A stretch of DNA of 64,000 bases, taken from NCBI RefSeq assembly GCF_024172125.1, contig NZ_JAMZEA010000001.1:558001-622000 (forward strand). The letters are read 5' to 3'. A program made the translations under genes and the position numbers. This document shows positions 33,974 through 44,138 of the stretch, one piece after another. This DNA comes from Actinomadura rupiterrae. Its GTDB lineage: Bacteria; Actinomycetota; Actinomycetes; Streptosporangiales; Streptosporangiaceae. Position 1 is the first letter of the stretch. Each line of letters begins with the position of its first letter. Under the pieces are notes generated by a model that did not search any database, was not told the DNA's origin, and saw only the letters and a program-made list of their open reading frames with translations.

Positions 33974-36882
33974 CCAGCCTGGGGCGCCTCGCCCGCACCC
34001 TCACCGCCGCCCTCACCACGCTGGCCGCACTCGCCGCCCCGCCCGCCGCTCTGGCCGCCTTCGTCGGCTGGCCGCTGCCGCACTCGCTCCCGACCGCGGC
34101 CACGGCCCGGGACGCGCTGACCGGGCCACTGAGCGACCGGTTCCTCATCGACGCCCTGGCCTGCCTGGCCTGGCTGCTGTGGAGCCTGTTCACCTTGGCG
34201 CTGGTCACCGAACTGGTCGCGCTGCTGCGCGGCCGGACCGCCCCCCGCCTGCCCGGTTTGGGGCCCCTGCAGGCCCTGGCCGCGACGCTGCTGGGCGCCG
34301 CCACGCTCGCACTGCTCCCAGCGGTGTCCCGGACCCTTCCCGCTCCCCCGGCCGCCGCGGTCGCCGCCGACGGCTACCGGCCCCTAGCCGCCCACACCCC
34401 CACCGCCCCAGTTACGGCACGCCCGCACGCCACGCACGCCAACCCCGCAGCCACCAGCCCTGCAGCCACCAGCCCCGCACCCACCGGCGCCGCACCCACC
34501 TGCCAGACCCACCGCGTGCACCACGGCGACACCCTGTGGAGCATCGCCCACCAGCACCTGGACGACGGCGAACGCTGGCGCGACATCTTCCACCTCAACC
34601 ACGGCCGCCCCCAACCCGACGGCCGCGCCCTCACCGACCCCGACCTGATCCGCCCCGGCTGGGTCCTCCTCCTGCCCGCCCCCTCCCCGACCCCCGACCG
34701 CCCCGCCCCTCCACCCTCGTCGAAGCCGCCGCCGTCTCCCGCCCCGACCTCGTCACCCCGCCCGTCGTCGCCTTCCGCGTCGAGCCCGTCCGCTTCGGGG
34801 CGCTCCGCCTCACCGCCCAGCACACCACCGCCGTCGGCTCCGAGCCACCCCGCCAACCAGGCGCCGCCACACCCGCCGCACCACAGCGGCACCGGCCAGG
34901 GCTCCACTCAGTCCTCCGGCACTGCCGAACCGTCCGAGATCCCTGAGCCGTCCAGCGACGGCTCCTCGCCTGCGCGGCGTGCACCGGTCGCGATCTCCCT
35001 CCCCTCCGGCACCCTGATCGGGATCGGGCTGGTCACCGCCCTCGCCCTCGCGATCGCCCTCATGCGGCTCCACCGCCGTCGCCATCGCCGCCCCTCTCCA
35101 CGCCCCGGCACCCAACCACCCGAACCCGAGCTACCGCCCCCGCTGCGCCGCGTCCGCCACACCTACCTCCACCACACCGACCCCACCGCCGACCAACCCA
35201 CCCCCGACGAACCGGACGGCGCCCCGGACGTGCGCGTTGCTCCCCGTTTCCGCGCCCTGCCGGCAAGCGACACACCATCCGGAGAGTCCGAGTCCGGACC
35301 CCGCCCCGAGGCGATCAACATCGCTGCCGACGACGACCGCGAACTCCCCGTCCTGCTGGACGCCGCCGACGGCGTCGGCCTGGTCGGGGACGGCGCCGCG
35401 GCCACCGCCCGCGCGCTCATCGTCACCCTGCTGGCCGACCGCACCCACCACGAGTCCCGCGTGGTCCTGCCGCGCCCCGACGCCGACCAGCTGTTCGGTC
35501 CCGGCCTCGTCACCCTCCAGATCCCCGGGCTCATCATCACCGACCACATCGCAACCGCGCTCGACCACCTCGAAACCGAACTCCTGCACCGCACCCGCCT
35601 CCTGGACACCGCCGACTCCGACAACACCCCAGACCTGGCCGCCTACCGGCACGACCACCCCGACGAGCCGCTCGGCACCGTCCTGCTGGTCACCACCCCT
35701 GACCCCGGCCACGCCGAACGCGCCGCCTCGATCCTGGCCGCCGGCCGCCCCCTGGCCATCACCGGCATCCTGCTCGGCCGCTGGCCCCACGGCGGCACCT
35801 GCACCATCGACCCCACCGGCCCGGTCATCGCCGCCGACGGCCCCGCCGTCCACCACCTCATCGGCGCGCACGCCTACCAACTCACCACCACCGAAGCCCG
35901 CGACATACTCACCACCCTCGCCGCCGCCCACGGCCACCCCGAACCAAACACCCACACCGCCCAACCACCCGCCGACCGACCCGCTGCTGACCGACCCGCT
36001 GCTGACCAGCCCGTCGCTGACCAGCCCGACCCCACGCCCAACGGCTACGCCCCCAGCCGCCCATCAGAACCAGCACCCCAGGCACCGGTCCAACTGTCCT
36101 TACTCGGCCCGCTCACCCTCACCGCAGCCGGCCACCTCGTCACCAAAGGCCTGCGCCGCAAAAGCCTGGAACTACTCACCTACCTCGCACTGCACCCCGA
36201 CGGCGCCACCACCGACACCCTCACCGACGCCCTATGGCCCGACGCCCCGACCGACAACGCCGCCAACAGCCTCTACACCGTCACCGCCAACCTCCGCACC
36301 ACCCTCCGCACCGCCACCGGCCGCCCCGAAGCCCGCTTCCTGGAACGCAACGGCAACCGCTACGTCCTGGACTTCACCCTCATCGACACCGACTACCGCC
36401 GCTTCCGCGCCGCCCTGCACACCGCCCACACCACCGCCGACCCCCGCGACCAACGCGCCGCCTACCACCGCGCCATCACCGAAATCCGCGGCACCACCGA
36501 CACCTGGCCCGCCGCCGAATGGCTCGAACGCTGGCGCGAAACCCTCCGCCGCGACATCACCGACACCCTCGCCCGCCTCGCCGACCTCCACCGCCCCGAC
36601 GACCCCGAACACGCCCTCACCCTCCTCCAGCAAGCCCTCCACCACGACCCCTACGCCGAAGAGCTCTACCGCCGCACCATGCAACTGCAAGCCGACCTCG
36701 GCCACCCCGACGCCGCCCTCCACACCTACCGCACCCTCGAAACCCACCTCCTCGACCTCGACACCGAACCCGACAACACCACCCACGCCCTCCTGACGAA
36801 CATTCGCGCCACCGCCCGCACCCCTCACGCCCGCCAACCGAACAGCGGCGCCCAACAGCCCAACGGGCAGCGCTCCTCCTGA
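33970..36882 (+). CDS. Large membrane protein with LysM and C-terminal BTAD domains
   Basis: 970 residues from GTG 33970 (GTGA overlap). Three N-terminal membrane helices, then LysM (about 180-237: THRVHHGDTLWSIAHQHLDD), a Ser/Pro-rich wall-spanning linker, a fourth helix (SGTLIGIGLVTALALAIALM, about 345-369) and a cytoplasmic part. The final 250 residues are a winged helix plus BTAD (LSLLGPLTLTAAGHLVTKGL, AALHTAHTTADPRDQRAAYH). This architecture is known beside actinobacterial Tad loci. It may link wall contact to a cytoplasmic response. No receiver or ATPase is seen. Confidence 0.85.
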   Translation: MTSLGRLARTLTAALTTLAALAAPPAALAAFVGWPLPHSLPTAATARDALTGPLSDRFLIDALACLAWLLWSLFTLALVTELVALLRGRTAPRLPGLGPLQALAATLLGAATLALLPAVSRTLPAPPAAAVAADGYRPLAAHTPTAPVTARPHATHANPAATSPAATSPAPTGAAPTCQTHRVHHGDTLWSIAHQHLDDGERWRDIFHLNHGRPQPDGRALTDPDLIRPGWVLLLPAPSPTPDRPAPPPSSKPPPSPAPTSSPRPSSPSASSPSASGRSASPPSTPPPSAPSHPANQAPPHPPHHSGTGQGSTQSSGTAEPSEIPEPSSDGSSPARRAPVAISLPSGTLIGIGLVTALALAIALMRLHRRRHRRPSPRPGTQPPEPELPPPLRRVRHTYLHHTDPTADQPTPDEPDGAPDVRVAPRFRALPASDTPSGESESGPRPEAINIAADDDRELPVLLDAADGVGLVGDGAAATARALIVTLLADRTHHESRVVLPRPDADQLFGPGLVTLQIPGLIITDHIATALDHLETELLHRTRLLDTADSDNTPDLAAYRHDHPDEPLGTVLLVTTPDPGHAERAASILAAGRPLAITGILLGRWPHGGTCTIDPTGPVIAADGPAVHHLIGAHAYQLTTTEARDILTTLAAAHGHPEPNTHTAQPPADRPAADRPAADQPVADQPDPTPNGYAPSRPSEPAPQAPVQLSLLGPLTLTAAGHLVTKGLRRKSLELLTYLALHPDGATTDTLTDALWPDAPTDNAANSLYTVTANLRTTLRTATGRPEARFLERNGNRYVLDFTLIDTDYRRFRAALHTAHTTADPRDQRAAYHRAITEIRGTTDTWPAAEWLERWRETLRRDITDTLARLADLHRPDDPEHALTLLQQALHHDPYAEELYRRTMQLQADLGHPDAALHTYRTLETHLLDLDTEPDNTTHALLTNIRATARTPHARQPNSGAQQPNGQRSS
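35974..36033 (+). repeat. Four 15-bp coding repeats
   Basis: Two exact copies of GACCGACCCGCTGCT followed by two diverged copies, encoding DRPAA, DRPAA, DQPVA, DQPDP in the linker before the BTAD region. Confidence 0.8.
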
Positions 36883-37199
36883 CCGGGAGCCCCGCAATCA
36901 GCACGCCGTGGAGAGGCATGGTGGCCTCCATCCAGCCTCGCGCCCGGCCTGGCGGTCAGCGCGCCAGCCGCTGCGGCGGTCAGCATGAACAAGCCCGGCC
37001 CGTCCTCGACCGCCCGTCCGCGCTCGCCGGCCCCTTGAGCTTGGTCCGCAGCCCCTCCAGCGTGGCCGCGGGGTCCTGCAGCCCTCTCATCGCCGCGATC
37101 TTCCCTGCCCGGATCGGCTCGGCGGTGTCGGCAAGGATCTCCGCTGCGTCGCGAGACGCCTCGGGCAAACCCGACCCGTCATGCCCGGCCGCGCGGCGG
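36883..37199. other. Post-operon spacer, no gene seen
   Basis: Short frames only. A 62-codon minus frame (36980-37168, DAAEILADTAEPIRAGKIAA) may be the tail of the broken gene that starts at 37436. No clear terminator was found. Confidence 0.4.
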
Positions 37200-37436
37200 C
37201 ACCGTCACCACCCCGATCCAACACCCCGCGTCGCGCCCGGCCGCCAGATCTTCCAGGGGTTTCCCCCGGCCTCGCTCACGGCCTCCTCCACCGTTCCCGG
37301 TGATGACCAGACGCAGCGGCTTGGCTTCCTCGACCTCCAGCAGCCCAGCCAACTCGGTGATCTGCTCACCAATTTCCTCGATCCGCTACCGGACTGCCGT
37401 CTCCCGCCGCGCCAGCTCCGCAAACCATGAGTCCAT
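37200..37436 (-). pseudogene. Small coiled-coil protein gene with a nonsense codon
   Basis: ATG 37436 begins MDSWFAELARRETAVR, then a TAG at 37386-37388. The same frame goes on RIEEIGEQITELAGLLEVEE AKPLRLVIT before losing likeness. The pattern matches small actinobacterial coiled-coil proteins that often lie beside transposon genes. The TAG could derive from CAG by one change. Confidence 0.55.
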
Positions 37437-37819
37437 CGTGTCGCCTGCTCCTCGAACGGTAGAACACCCTCCATGACGAGCTACCGCTTGACACCCCAGC
37501 TCACCCCCGGTCCTCGAGCGAGAACCACACCCGGCTTCGAACGCCCACGGGCCACGTTCGTCCACCGCGCCACCCCAGCTCCAAGCCTTCGGCTTCCCCC
37601 GCCCGAACATCCCTATTGGACTCCGCAGAGCCTGGCCGAGGTAGCCGGCGCTATCCGAATCTCGACCTCGCCCCAGGTGTTAGCGATCACTCACGTTGAG
37701 GATGGCCGCGTCATTGATGGTGAGGATGAGGCAATGCGGAAAGGTCCTGCCAGGGTGTGTCGGCAGGCCCTTGGCGTGCAGGTTGTCGGTTTGGTATTCG
37801 CTCTGCCGGAGGGGGATTT

Positions 37820-38215
37820 TCAGGGCTGGTCGGTGCCGTGGAGGGTGAGCATTCGGGTGATGCCGATAGTGGTGTGGCGCAGCACATCGCAGGCTGAAAT
37901 CCAGGCCTTGGCGGCGTCGATGTCCAGGTCGGGGATCTGGGCCGCGTGGGGTCCGCAGACCGCGGCGGCCCATTCGGCGTTCACCGCCAGGTGCACGGCC
38001 ATCTGCGCCAGGACGCGGCGGCGTTCGGAGACGAGGATGTCGTCGGGGACGACGCTGAGGAGTTCGCGGTTGGCCAGTTCGCGGCAGCGGTGGGCGATGT
38101 GCTGCCACTGCGTGGCGAACGCGGCCGGGGTCATGCGGGATGCCGGGTGGTCGAGCGCGTGCAGCAGCCGGGAGGCGATGTCGAGGAGTTCGATCGCCGC
38201 GGCGTTTTGGGGCAT
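37820..38215 (-). CDS. Hypothetical helical protein
   Basis: 131 residues from ATG 38215 (a TTG at 38242 is also possible). Helices such as AIELLDIASRLLHALDHPAS, AAFATQWQHIAHRCRELANR and RVLAQMAVHLAVNAEWAAAV. No family, signal or membrane segment recognised. Stands alone among relics. Confidence 0.5.
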   Translation of the reverse strand: MPQNAAAIELLDIASRLLHALDHPASRMTPAAFATQWQHIAHRCRELANRELLSVVPDDILVSERRRVLAQMAVHLAVNAEWAAAVCGPHAAQIPDLDIDAAKAWISACDVLRHTTIGITRMLTLHGTDQP

Positions 38216-38301
38216 GGAACCCTGGGAATCGGGCGCGGCCAAAATGCTCGCCTAGGGCTGGTAACGGGTCTGTCTTAGTCATCATGCCAGGCGGGGGTTG
38301 G

Positions 38302-38470
38302 TTACTCGGTCGCGATGACTTCATGGAGGCTCGAGCGTGCCGCAGTTTCGTCGACGCTGGTCTTGTCGGCGATGAGCGTAGCCCGCAAGGCTTGGAAGGC
38401 GAGGTTGTTGATCAGGCGGGGGCCGCGGCTGGCGGTGACTGCTTGGGAGGGATGCAGGCCTGCCGGGGGC
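38302..38470 (-). pseudogene. Transposition-type AAA ATPase C-terminal relic
   Basis: Reads SRGPRLINNLAFQALRATLI ADKTSVDETAARSSLHEVIA, the lid region of ExeA/TniB-like ATPases used by some actinobacterial transposons. No Walker motifs remain upstream. Confidence 0.6.
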
Positions 38471-38979
38471 TGGGGCAGCATCGCCATGACGCGCGGCGGA
38501 CCATCGGTCGACGCGCCGTGGCGTCGGGAGTTGCATCCCGTGTGTGGTGCGCTTCGTAGTTTAGTAACGGTGACGTGAGCCGGGGCGGCAAAATCTCCCA
38601 TCGGGGCGGGCTCTGCTGCTACCCGGCCGCCGGCCCTCCTCTTCGTGCAGCAACGTCGTCCTGCGGTCAGGCGGTGCGACATGATCGAAGATGCGTGCTG
38701 ACCTTCTTGGCTTCGCCAACGGTCTAGGCGCGATGAAGCCTCGCTTACGACCGACGCACCGTCACCAGACGTCGACACCGACCTGCACAACCGACCCCCG
38801 GGGCGGCGTCAATCAACACACCGTGACGGTGTTCCTTGCCGATGTCATCCCGGCCCAGACCTGGGGCACAGCCCACCTCCTGCCTCGTCGTCGTATGCCG
38901 CGACCAAGCGCCGGTTGCCCGCATATGCGCCCGATGCGCGGCGGGAACGGTTGGCGGCGCTGTGCGCCGCGCACGCACC
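38471..38979. other. Region without an intact gene
   Basis: Frames are short or shadow-like. The right part probably belongs to the IS1634 relic that follows, but no alignable motif is visible before 38980. Confidence 0.4.
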
Positions 38980-39055
38980 GACTGGGGTCGGCAAGCCTGG
39001 TGCTGTACGACGTGACGACCCTGTATTTCGAGATCGATACCGGTGATGGATTCTT
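38980..39055 (+). pseudogene. IS1634-family transposase relic
   Basis: LVLYDVTTLYFEIDTGDGF is the signature first-Asp motif of IS1634 (IS4 superfamily) transposases. The following block (FSKERR) is absent. Confidence 0.65.
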
Positions 39056-39134
39056 TATGACGGATCGCGTGGTCAGCCGGGCGAGCATCGGCGGCACACG
39101 CCGCGACCGCACTCCCCGTCCGCGCGGCGGCGAC

Positions 39135-39945
39135 TCACCCCGCTGCCGACATGACCGCCCTGGTGACGGCCGTGATGGCCGGAGTGGTCCGGCCGGGCAG
39201 CCGGGCCACCAGGATCCGGCGGAGTTCTTGCGGCGCTCCCTCGACGCGCAGTAGCGCCACGCCGCGCGGCAGTACCGCGGACAGCCGGGCCGGCACTGTG
39301 GTGACGCCGAAGCCACCCGCGACCAACTGCAGTTTCGTCAGCCAGTCGCGGGTGCTGTGCACGATCCGGGGGTGTCCCGGGAGACCAGGCCAAACGCCCA
39401 GCAGAGGTTCGGAGCTCGACGACGGCGCGGCGATCCACGCGACGTCGGCCAGTTCGTCAAGGTGCACCGACGTCCGCCCGGAGAATTCTCCCGCGGCCGG
39501 CGCGGCCAGCAGCAACTCGGTGTCGTCGATCGTGTCGACGTGCAAGCGAGGAGCGTCCTGGCCGGGCGGACGGTAGGGAGGGCGGGCGGGCGGCGAGCAC
39601 CGCGACATCGACCGACCCGGCCCGCAACGCCGGACCAGACTGGGCGAGGTGCCTTCCCTGGTGCTGACCCTGATCTCCGGGTGAACCGCGGCGAGCCGGT
39701 CCAGCGTCGCGGGCAGCAGCATCGCCCCGGCGCTGAGGAACAAGCCGAGCCGGACGAGTTCGGTCCGCGGAGTCTCGCCGGTCAGTTCGCGTTCGGCCGC
39801 GTCGAGGGCGTCCAGGATCGTGCGCCCGTGCCGGAGGAGCGCCGATCCTGCCGGGGTGAGCCGTACTCCGCCGGGCCGGCGCTCGAACAGGGCGGTTCCG
39901 GCGCTGCGCTCGAGCGCAGCCGCCCCCTCACGCGGAATAGCACCT
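39135..39945 (-). pseudogene. LysR regulator lacking its HTH, with a scrambled stretch
   Basis: The frame begins at LERSAGTALFERRPGGVRLTPAG, so the DNA-binding helices are gone. An effector domain follows. Between about 39590 and 39650 the expected PALRAGSVDVAVLAARPP lies in another frame and the original frame then resumes, so two opposite indels have occurred. The C-terminus (GGFGVTTVPARLSAVLPRGV) is normal. Not expected to bind DNA. Confidence 0.7.
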
Positions 39946-39962
39946 GCATCATCACACCGCAA

Positions 39963-40357
39963 CCACCAGCGTGGTGTCAGAACTCGTCGACATCACCGAC
40001 CCGCTCGGCAGGCCGCGATCACACCTGGCAGATGAACGCGGTCAGCCTTGGGCGACAGAACCAACCTCCGTCAGCTCGCTCTTCAACACGGTCCCGCAGA
40101 GGGCCTCGTCGACGTAGTCCCACAAGCGAGCGCATCGCAGCTCTCAATTGGCGGTCGAGTCGTCTCGAGGTCCTGGGCGGCCATGTCCCTAGAGCCGTCA
40201 CATGCAGGCTAATCCCCCACAGCCACACCAGATCCCCCAGGTCCACCGATCTTGCGAAGGACCGCCCGACCCGTGATCAAGAAGGTAGGACGCCCCCGTC
40301 ACCACAAAGCTGAGCGGACGCTGGCCCGAGCCGACGCGCAACAGACCCGGCAAGTGA
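39963..40357. other. 395-bp spacer downstream of asnB
   Basis: A 75-codon minus frame (40019-40246, GTG start, DLGDLVWLWGISLHVTALGT) has no strong ribosome site and no family. Nothing else was seen. Confidence 0.4.
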
Positions 40358-41926
40358 TCAGCGGATCGCGGCCAGTGGGCGGGGCAGATTCCAGCGGAGA
40401 GCGCCGAGGAGGTCGCGGGCGTGCTCGGTGACGGTGTGGTCGGGGCGGGTGGCACTGGCCTGCAGTGCCCGGTCGAGGTCAAGTCCGCATTGCTCGAGCA
40501 CGATGCTGAAGTCGCGGCGCACCGGTTCGTGCAGGTCATAGCGGTAGCGGCGATGGGTCCGAGCGAACAGTGGCTTGTAGAGGCGGGCGCGTTCGTGCAG
40601 GCCGGAGGAGTAGGACATGGGGTTCTTGGGGCGCCGGCGGATGTAGTCGGGGAGGATGTCGGCGAAGGCTTCGCGGACGATCCACTTCTCCTGCCCGTCG
40701 CGCATCTTCAATTCCAGCGGCATGCGCAGGGCGAGTTCGACCATGGCGGGGTCGAGGAACGGGACTCGTGCTTCGACGCCGTGGCCCATGCTGGCGCGGT
40801 CCACGCGCTGCAGTTCGGTGCGGCACAGGTTCTGGATCTTGTGCAGGAACAGCCGCCGCACGGTCTGGGGCTGCACGTCGTGGTACATCGCATAGCCGCC
40901 GAACAGTTCGTCCGAGCCGTCACCGGTGAGGACGATCTTCACCCCGCACTCGCGGATCCGGCGGAACAGGGGAACCGACACCACAGCGTTGATGATGTCG
41001 CCGTACTCGGTCAGCTCGGTTATCCGGATCGCTTCGTTGATCTCTTCGAGGCGGATATCGCGGGGCTGCAGCTCGATCACCTCGTGCCGCACTCCGAGGT
41101 CGGCGGTGAGTCGGCGGGCGTAGGCCAGGTCCTCGCTGCCGGGCGCGCCGACGGTGAAGGCGACACAGTCGGGATGCAGCGCCTTGACGTGCAGCAGGGT
41201 CAGGGTGCTGTCCAGCCCACCGGACAAGATCACGCCGACCGTCAAGTCGGTCTGCACCCGGACCCTGATGCTGTCGCGCAGCGTTTCACGGACCAGCGCC
41301 GCCGCCTCGACCGGATCGGTCAACGGCGGCGCCTGGGCGCCGAGGCTGAGCAGATCGAGGTGGGGGGCCAGAGCCGGCGCGGAACCGGGCTCTGCCCAAC
41401 CGTGATGACCCGATGGGACCTCGCTCACCGGTGCACCGACCGGAACCAGTGCCTTGACCTCCGAGGCGACGTGCAGGCGGCCGCCCTGGCAGGCGAACAA
41501 CAGCGGTTTGACGCCGAGCGGATCGCGCGCCAGGTACACGCGGCCGGTCTCGCGGTCCACGACGGCAAAAGCGTACTCACCGCGGAGCCGGTGCACCGCC
41601 TGCTCGCCCCAGGTCAGAAACGCCTCCATCACGACCTCGGTATCGCTGTCGCCGCGCAGCCGGCGGCCGGCGCTGATCAGTTCGGCCCGCAGCTGGCGGT
41701 GGTTGAAGATCTCGCCGTTGTAGCAGAGCAGCCAGCGACCGTCGGCTGACCGCCAGGGCTGGACCGCCCGGCGGCGGTCCACGATGGGCAGCCGCTGGGT
41801 GCCGGCGAGCAGGTCGGCGCCGAGGCTGACCTCCTGGATCTCCCCGCGGGGAGCCAGTGCCCCGAGCATCTGGGCGAACAGGGCAGGGTCGGCGCCCGCG
41901 CCGACGATGAGTGCGATGCCGCACAT
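40358..41926 (-). CDS. asnB: Glutamine-dependent asparagine synthetase
   Basis: 522 residues. N-terminal glutaminase with the catalytic Cys directly after Met (MCGIALIVG), LCYNGEIFNHRQLR and DSDTEVVMEAF. C-terminal synthetase with the PP-loop SGGLDSTL and the LTGDGSDELFGGY motif. It is a full bifunctional enzyme, not a lasso-peptide cyclase, which lacks the Cys. It follows the M15-like gene by 5 nt on the same strand, so the two are probably co-transcribed. It could amidate a small molecule or peptide rather than make free Asn (inference from context). Confidence 0.92.
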   Translation of the reverse strand: MCGIALIVGAGADPALFAQMLGALAPRGEIQEVSLGADLLAGTQRLPIVDRRRAVQPWRSADGRWLLCYNGEIFNHRQLRAELISAGRRLRGDSDTEVVMEAFLTWGEQAVHRLRGEYAFAVVDRETGRVYLARDPLGVKPLLFACQGGRLHVASEVKALVPVGAPVSEVPSGHHGWAEPGSAPALAPHLDLLSLGAQAPPLTDPVEAAALVRETLRDSIRVRVQTDLTVGVILSGGLDSTLTLLHVKALHPDCVAFTVGAPGSEDLAYARRLTADLGVRHEVIELQPRDIRLEEINEAIRITELTEYGDIINAVVSVPLFRRIRECGVKIVLTGDGSDELFGGYAMYHDVQPQTVRRLFLHKIQNLCRTELQRVDRASMGHGVEARVPFLDPAMVELALRMPLELKMRDGQEKWIVREAFADILPDYIRRRPKNPMSYSSGLHERARLYKPLFARTHRRYRYDLHEPVRRDFSIVLEQCGLDLDRALQASATRPDHTVTEHARDLLGALRWNLPRPLAAIR

Positions 41927-41931
41927 GCTGA

Positions 41932-42927
41932 TCAGGCTCCCGTCCGGGTGGTGAAGTGGTGTCGCAGGGATGAGATCGCGGTGGGGCTGAGACAGATGTG
42001 CCAGCTGTCGCCCTCGTCGATCACGTTGAGGTCTCCGCGCTCCTGCCGTTCCCACAGCAGCTGCTGAAGGGGGCGGGCCGCTCCGTAGCGGCGGTAGAAG
42101 GACATCGCCAGGTCGACGGCGTGGCCGGTGCAGTGCGAGCTGGGCAGCATGGCGGGGTAGCCGAGTGCGCGCAGCCGGTCCTGGTGCTGGAGACTGCGGG
42201 TGAGACTGGTGATCCACAGTGGCGGCGTGCCGCGGGGGGCGCGACGGGCGAAGTCGGCGGCCAGCAGTTCCAGCAACGCCACCACCTCGGGGCGGGCCTG
42301 AGTGAAGCGCAGACCCGCGGTGTGCGGGCTGCGGTGCGGCGCGATCGACCGGACGCACGCGCGAACGGCTCGGCGCGCCAGCGCGTCGGTCTGTCGGCGA
42401 TAGCGGACGTCGAGCTCTCTGTCATCGAGGTCGATCAGTTCGTTGGAGGCCAGGACGTCGGCGTCGGTGCGGTAGGCCGCCGTCTGCCCCCACCAGACGG
42501 CGTCGATCTGCGACAGCAGGAAGATCCGGATCAGGTCCACCAGGTCGCCGGCCGCGCTCGGACGGGCCGGCCGGAAACGCGCCACCTCGGCCGACAACGC
42601 CGCCACTGCGGCATCGGCTCCGCCGGGAACCTGGCGCAGCAGATCCGCGAACACTGTTTCAGCCAACCGCCGCCTCAGCACGTTTTCGAGGTCGGCCCGT
42701 CCGCTCGCCAGCCGACGGGTGGACAGCTCCCTGGACAGCTCCGCCACCGCGCCCCGATAGGACTCCAGGCCGCCGACCACCGGCGAGTCCCCGGAACGCT
42801 CCCAAGCGGAGGGTGCATGCCCCTCCCCCCAGTCGGCCCCCTCGGCCGTCGAGCCCGCCTCCGGCGATCCCGGCCAAGTCCACTTCATGCCGTTGGCGAC
42901 CATTTCGCGGGAAAGGTTATGCACCAC
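41932..42927 (-). CDS. M15 peptidase-like (DUF5715-type) protein
   Basis: 331 residues from GTG 42927 (GAGGAGG four bases upstream); ATG 42888, in an ATGA overlap with the small gene upstream, is the alternative. The C-terminal domain holds S-x-H-x-x-G-x-A-x-D exactly (SSHCTGHAVDL, residues 263-273) and a later WH (SWHICL, His 310), the zinc ligands of VanY/M15 carboxypeptidases. The N-terminal 190 residues are helical and unassigned. No signal peptide, so it acts in the cytoplasm, unlike wall peptidases. Next gene is asnB. Confidence 0.75.
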   Translation of the reverse strand: MVHNLSREMVANGMKWTWPGSPEAGSTAEGADWGEGHAPSAWERSGDSPVVGGLESYRGAVAELSRELSTRRLASGRADLENVLRRRLAETVFADLLRQVPGGADAAVAALSAEVARFRPARPSAAGDLVDLIRIFLLSQIDAVWWGQTAAYRTDADVLASNELIDLDDRELDVRYRRQTDALARRAVRACVRSIAPHRSPHTAGLRFTQARPEVVALLELLAADFARRAPRGTPPLWITSLTRSLQHQDRLRALGYPAMLPSSHCTGHAVDLAMSFYRRYGAARPLQQLLWERQERGDLNVIDEGDSWHICLSPTAISSLRHHFTTRTGA

Positions 42928-43118
42928 GCCTCCTCATTTAAGAATGACAACGGTCCACATCCGGCCAAGAACGGACTACCCGATGGAGCGACCCACAACT
43001 TCGCGACGAAGAAAAGAATCCCCATGATCGCTCCAGTACCGGTGGCCATACCCTGACCAGAAGCACCTTCCGCAGCGGTCGCCGCATGCACGACGTAACC
43101 GACATTACGCAGCGACAT
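42885..43118 (-). CDS. Possible 77-residue hydrophobic peptide gene
   Basis: ATG 43118 has GAAGGGGG about 11 bases upstream. The frame reads SLRNVGYVVHAATAAEGASG, then a hydrophobic AIMGILFFVAKLWVAPSG, FLAGCGPLSFLNEEAWCITF. It ends TGA at 42885, overlapping ATG 42888 of the M15-like gene. It could be a small membrane protein or a peptide substrate of the neighbours. Unsupported by homology. Confidence 0.35.
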   Translation of the reverse strand: MSLRNVGYVVHAATAAEGASGQGMATGTGAIMGILFFVAKLWVAPSGSPFLAGCGPLSFLNEEAWCITFPAKWSPTA

Positions 43119-44138
43119 TGTCGGGTACGCCCCCTTCGGACACCCAGAGTGCGCGACGCACTTTAGGTGCAGCGCCGGAGGAGGCAGACAATTCCCGGCA
43201 TGCTCTCCCAGGCCAGACGCGGCGAGCGCCGGCGACGCGTCAGCGGAAGTGTTTTGCAGAACCCCCCGAAGGGCGACCACCCGCTCGACCAATTCGCCCC
43301 AAGGATGCCCCCAATGGAGTCAAAGGACTAATTGAAGGCGTCGACTCGTCCGGCTCTGGACTTGCATTATGGCTCGTGTCCGGACTTGTAGGGCGTCGCC
43401 CCCGGACGCCGACAGGGGAGGCGATGAGCCTCGAGGCGTCTACAGCATGGGCCCCGACGACGGTCACCGGGGTGCTGGCGGCCAGGGTGGGCCTGATGCC
43501 GCCGCCCTGACCGGCGCTGGATCGCCGCCCCCCGGTAACCATCCACTTCACCCCCAGCGTCCGAAACCACCAGCCCCATCCAGATACCGGCGGATCGCAA
43601 CGCCGCCCGCTCCAGCCGTCACCTCCCTGACAGCCGGCCTGCCTCTCCGACCACCGAGCCGACCGCGCCAGCCAACGCCCCGCGTCGGAGGCCGAGGATC
43701 TGACCGTCACGGTCCACCGTGGACACCCCGAGGCGAGACCGCCTGCCGAACTCCCTCGCCGCCGCTCCGCAGGGGGTTGATCCCGGCATCGGACGACCAC
43801 TGGAGCGGCGGAACCAGTCAGCCGTGCCGGGGCAGCTCCACGGGACGCCGGACCCATCCGAACTCACCCGTCCGACCGCTCACCGGTGCGAGCCCCGAGG
43901 CCTGAAAGTGATCGACTGATCCACCGCACGCGAGAATCCCATCTACCACCAGAACGCCATGGTTCGCTGTGGATCAATCATTCGCGACATCGCATCCATA
44001 GGTTGGCAATCCAGAGCCCAAACGACAGTGCATTCGTGCCTGATCGTCCGACATGGCGCTTTCACCCCATGCTTTGCGGAGATCTTCCTGCGGTAGCTAT
44101 CTCCTGGTCGCGAAGGTCGCGGCATCAAGGGAGGGTTC
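43119..44138. other. 1-kb region without a recognisable gene
   Basis: Frames of up to 205 codons on either strand are Arg/Pro/Ser-rich and lack ribosome sites or family likeness. The right end holds the promoter and GGGAGGG site for the gene at 44139. Confidence 0.5.

Noticed and set aside
40358..41926. Lasso-peptide cyclase
   Set aside because: The protein keeps the N-terminal glutaminase Cys and full domain, so it is a normal AsnB-type enzyme; no lasso B or D proteins are nearby.
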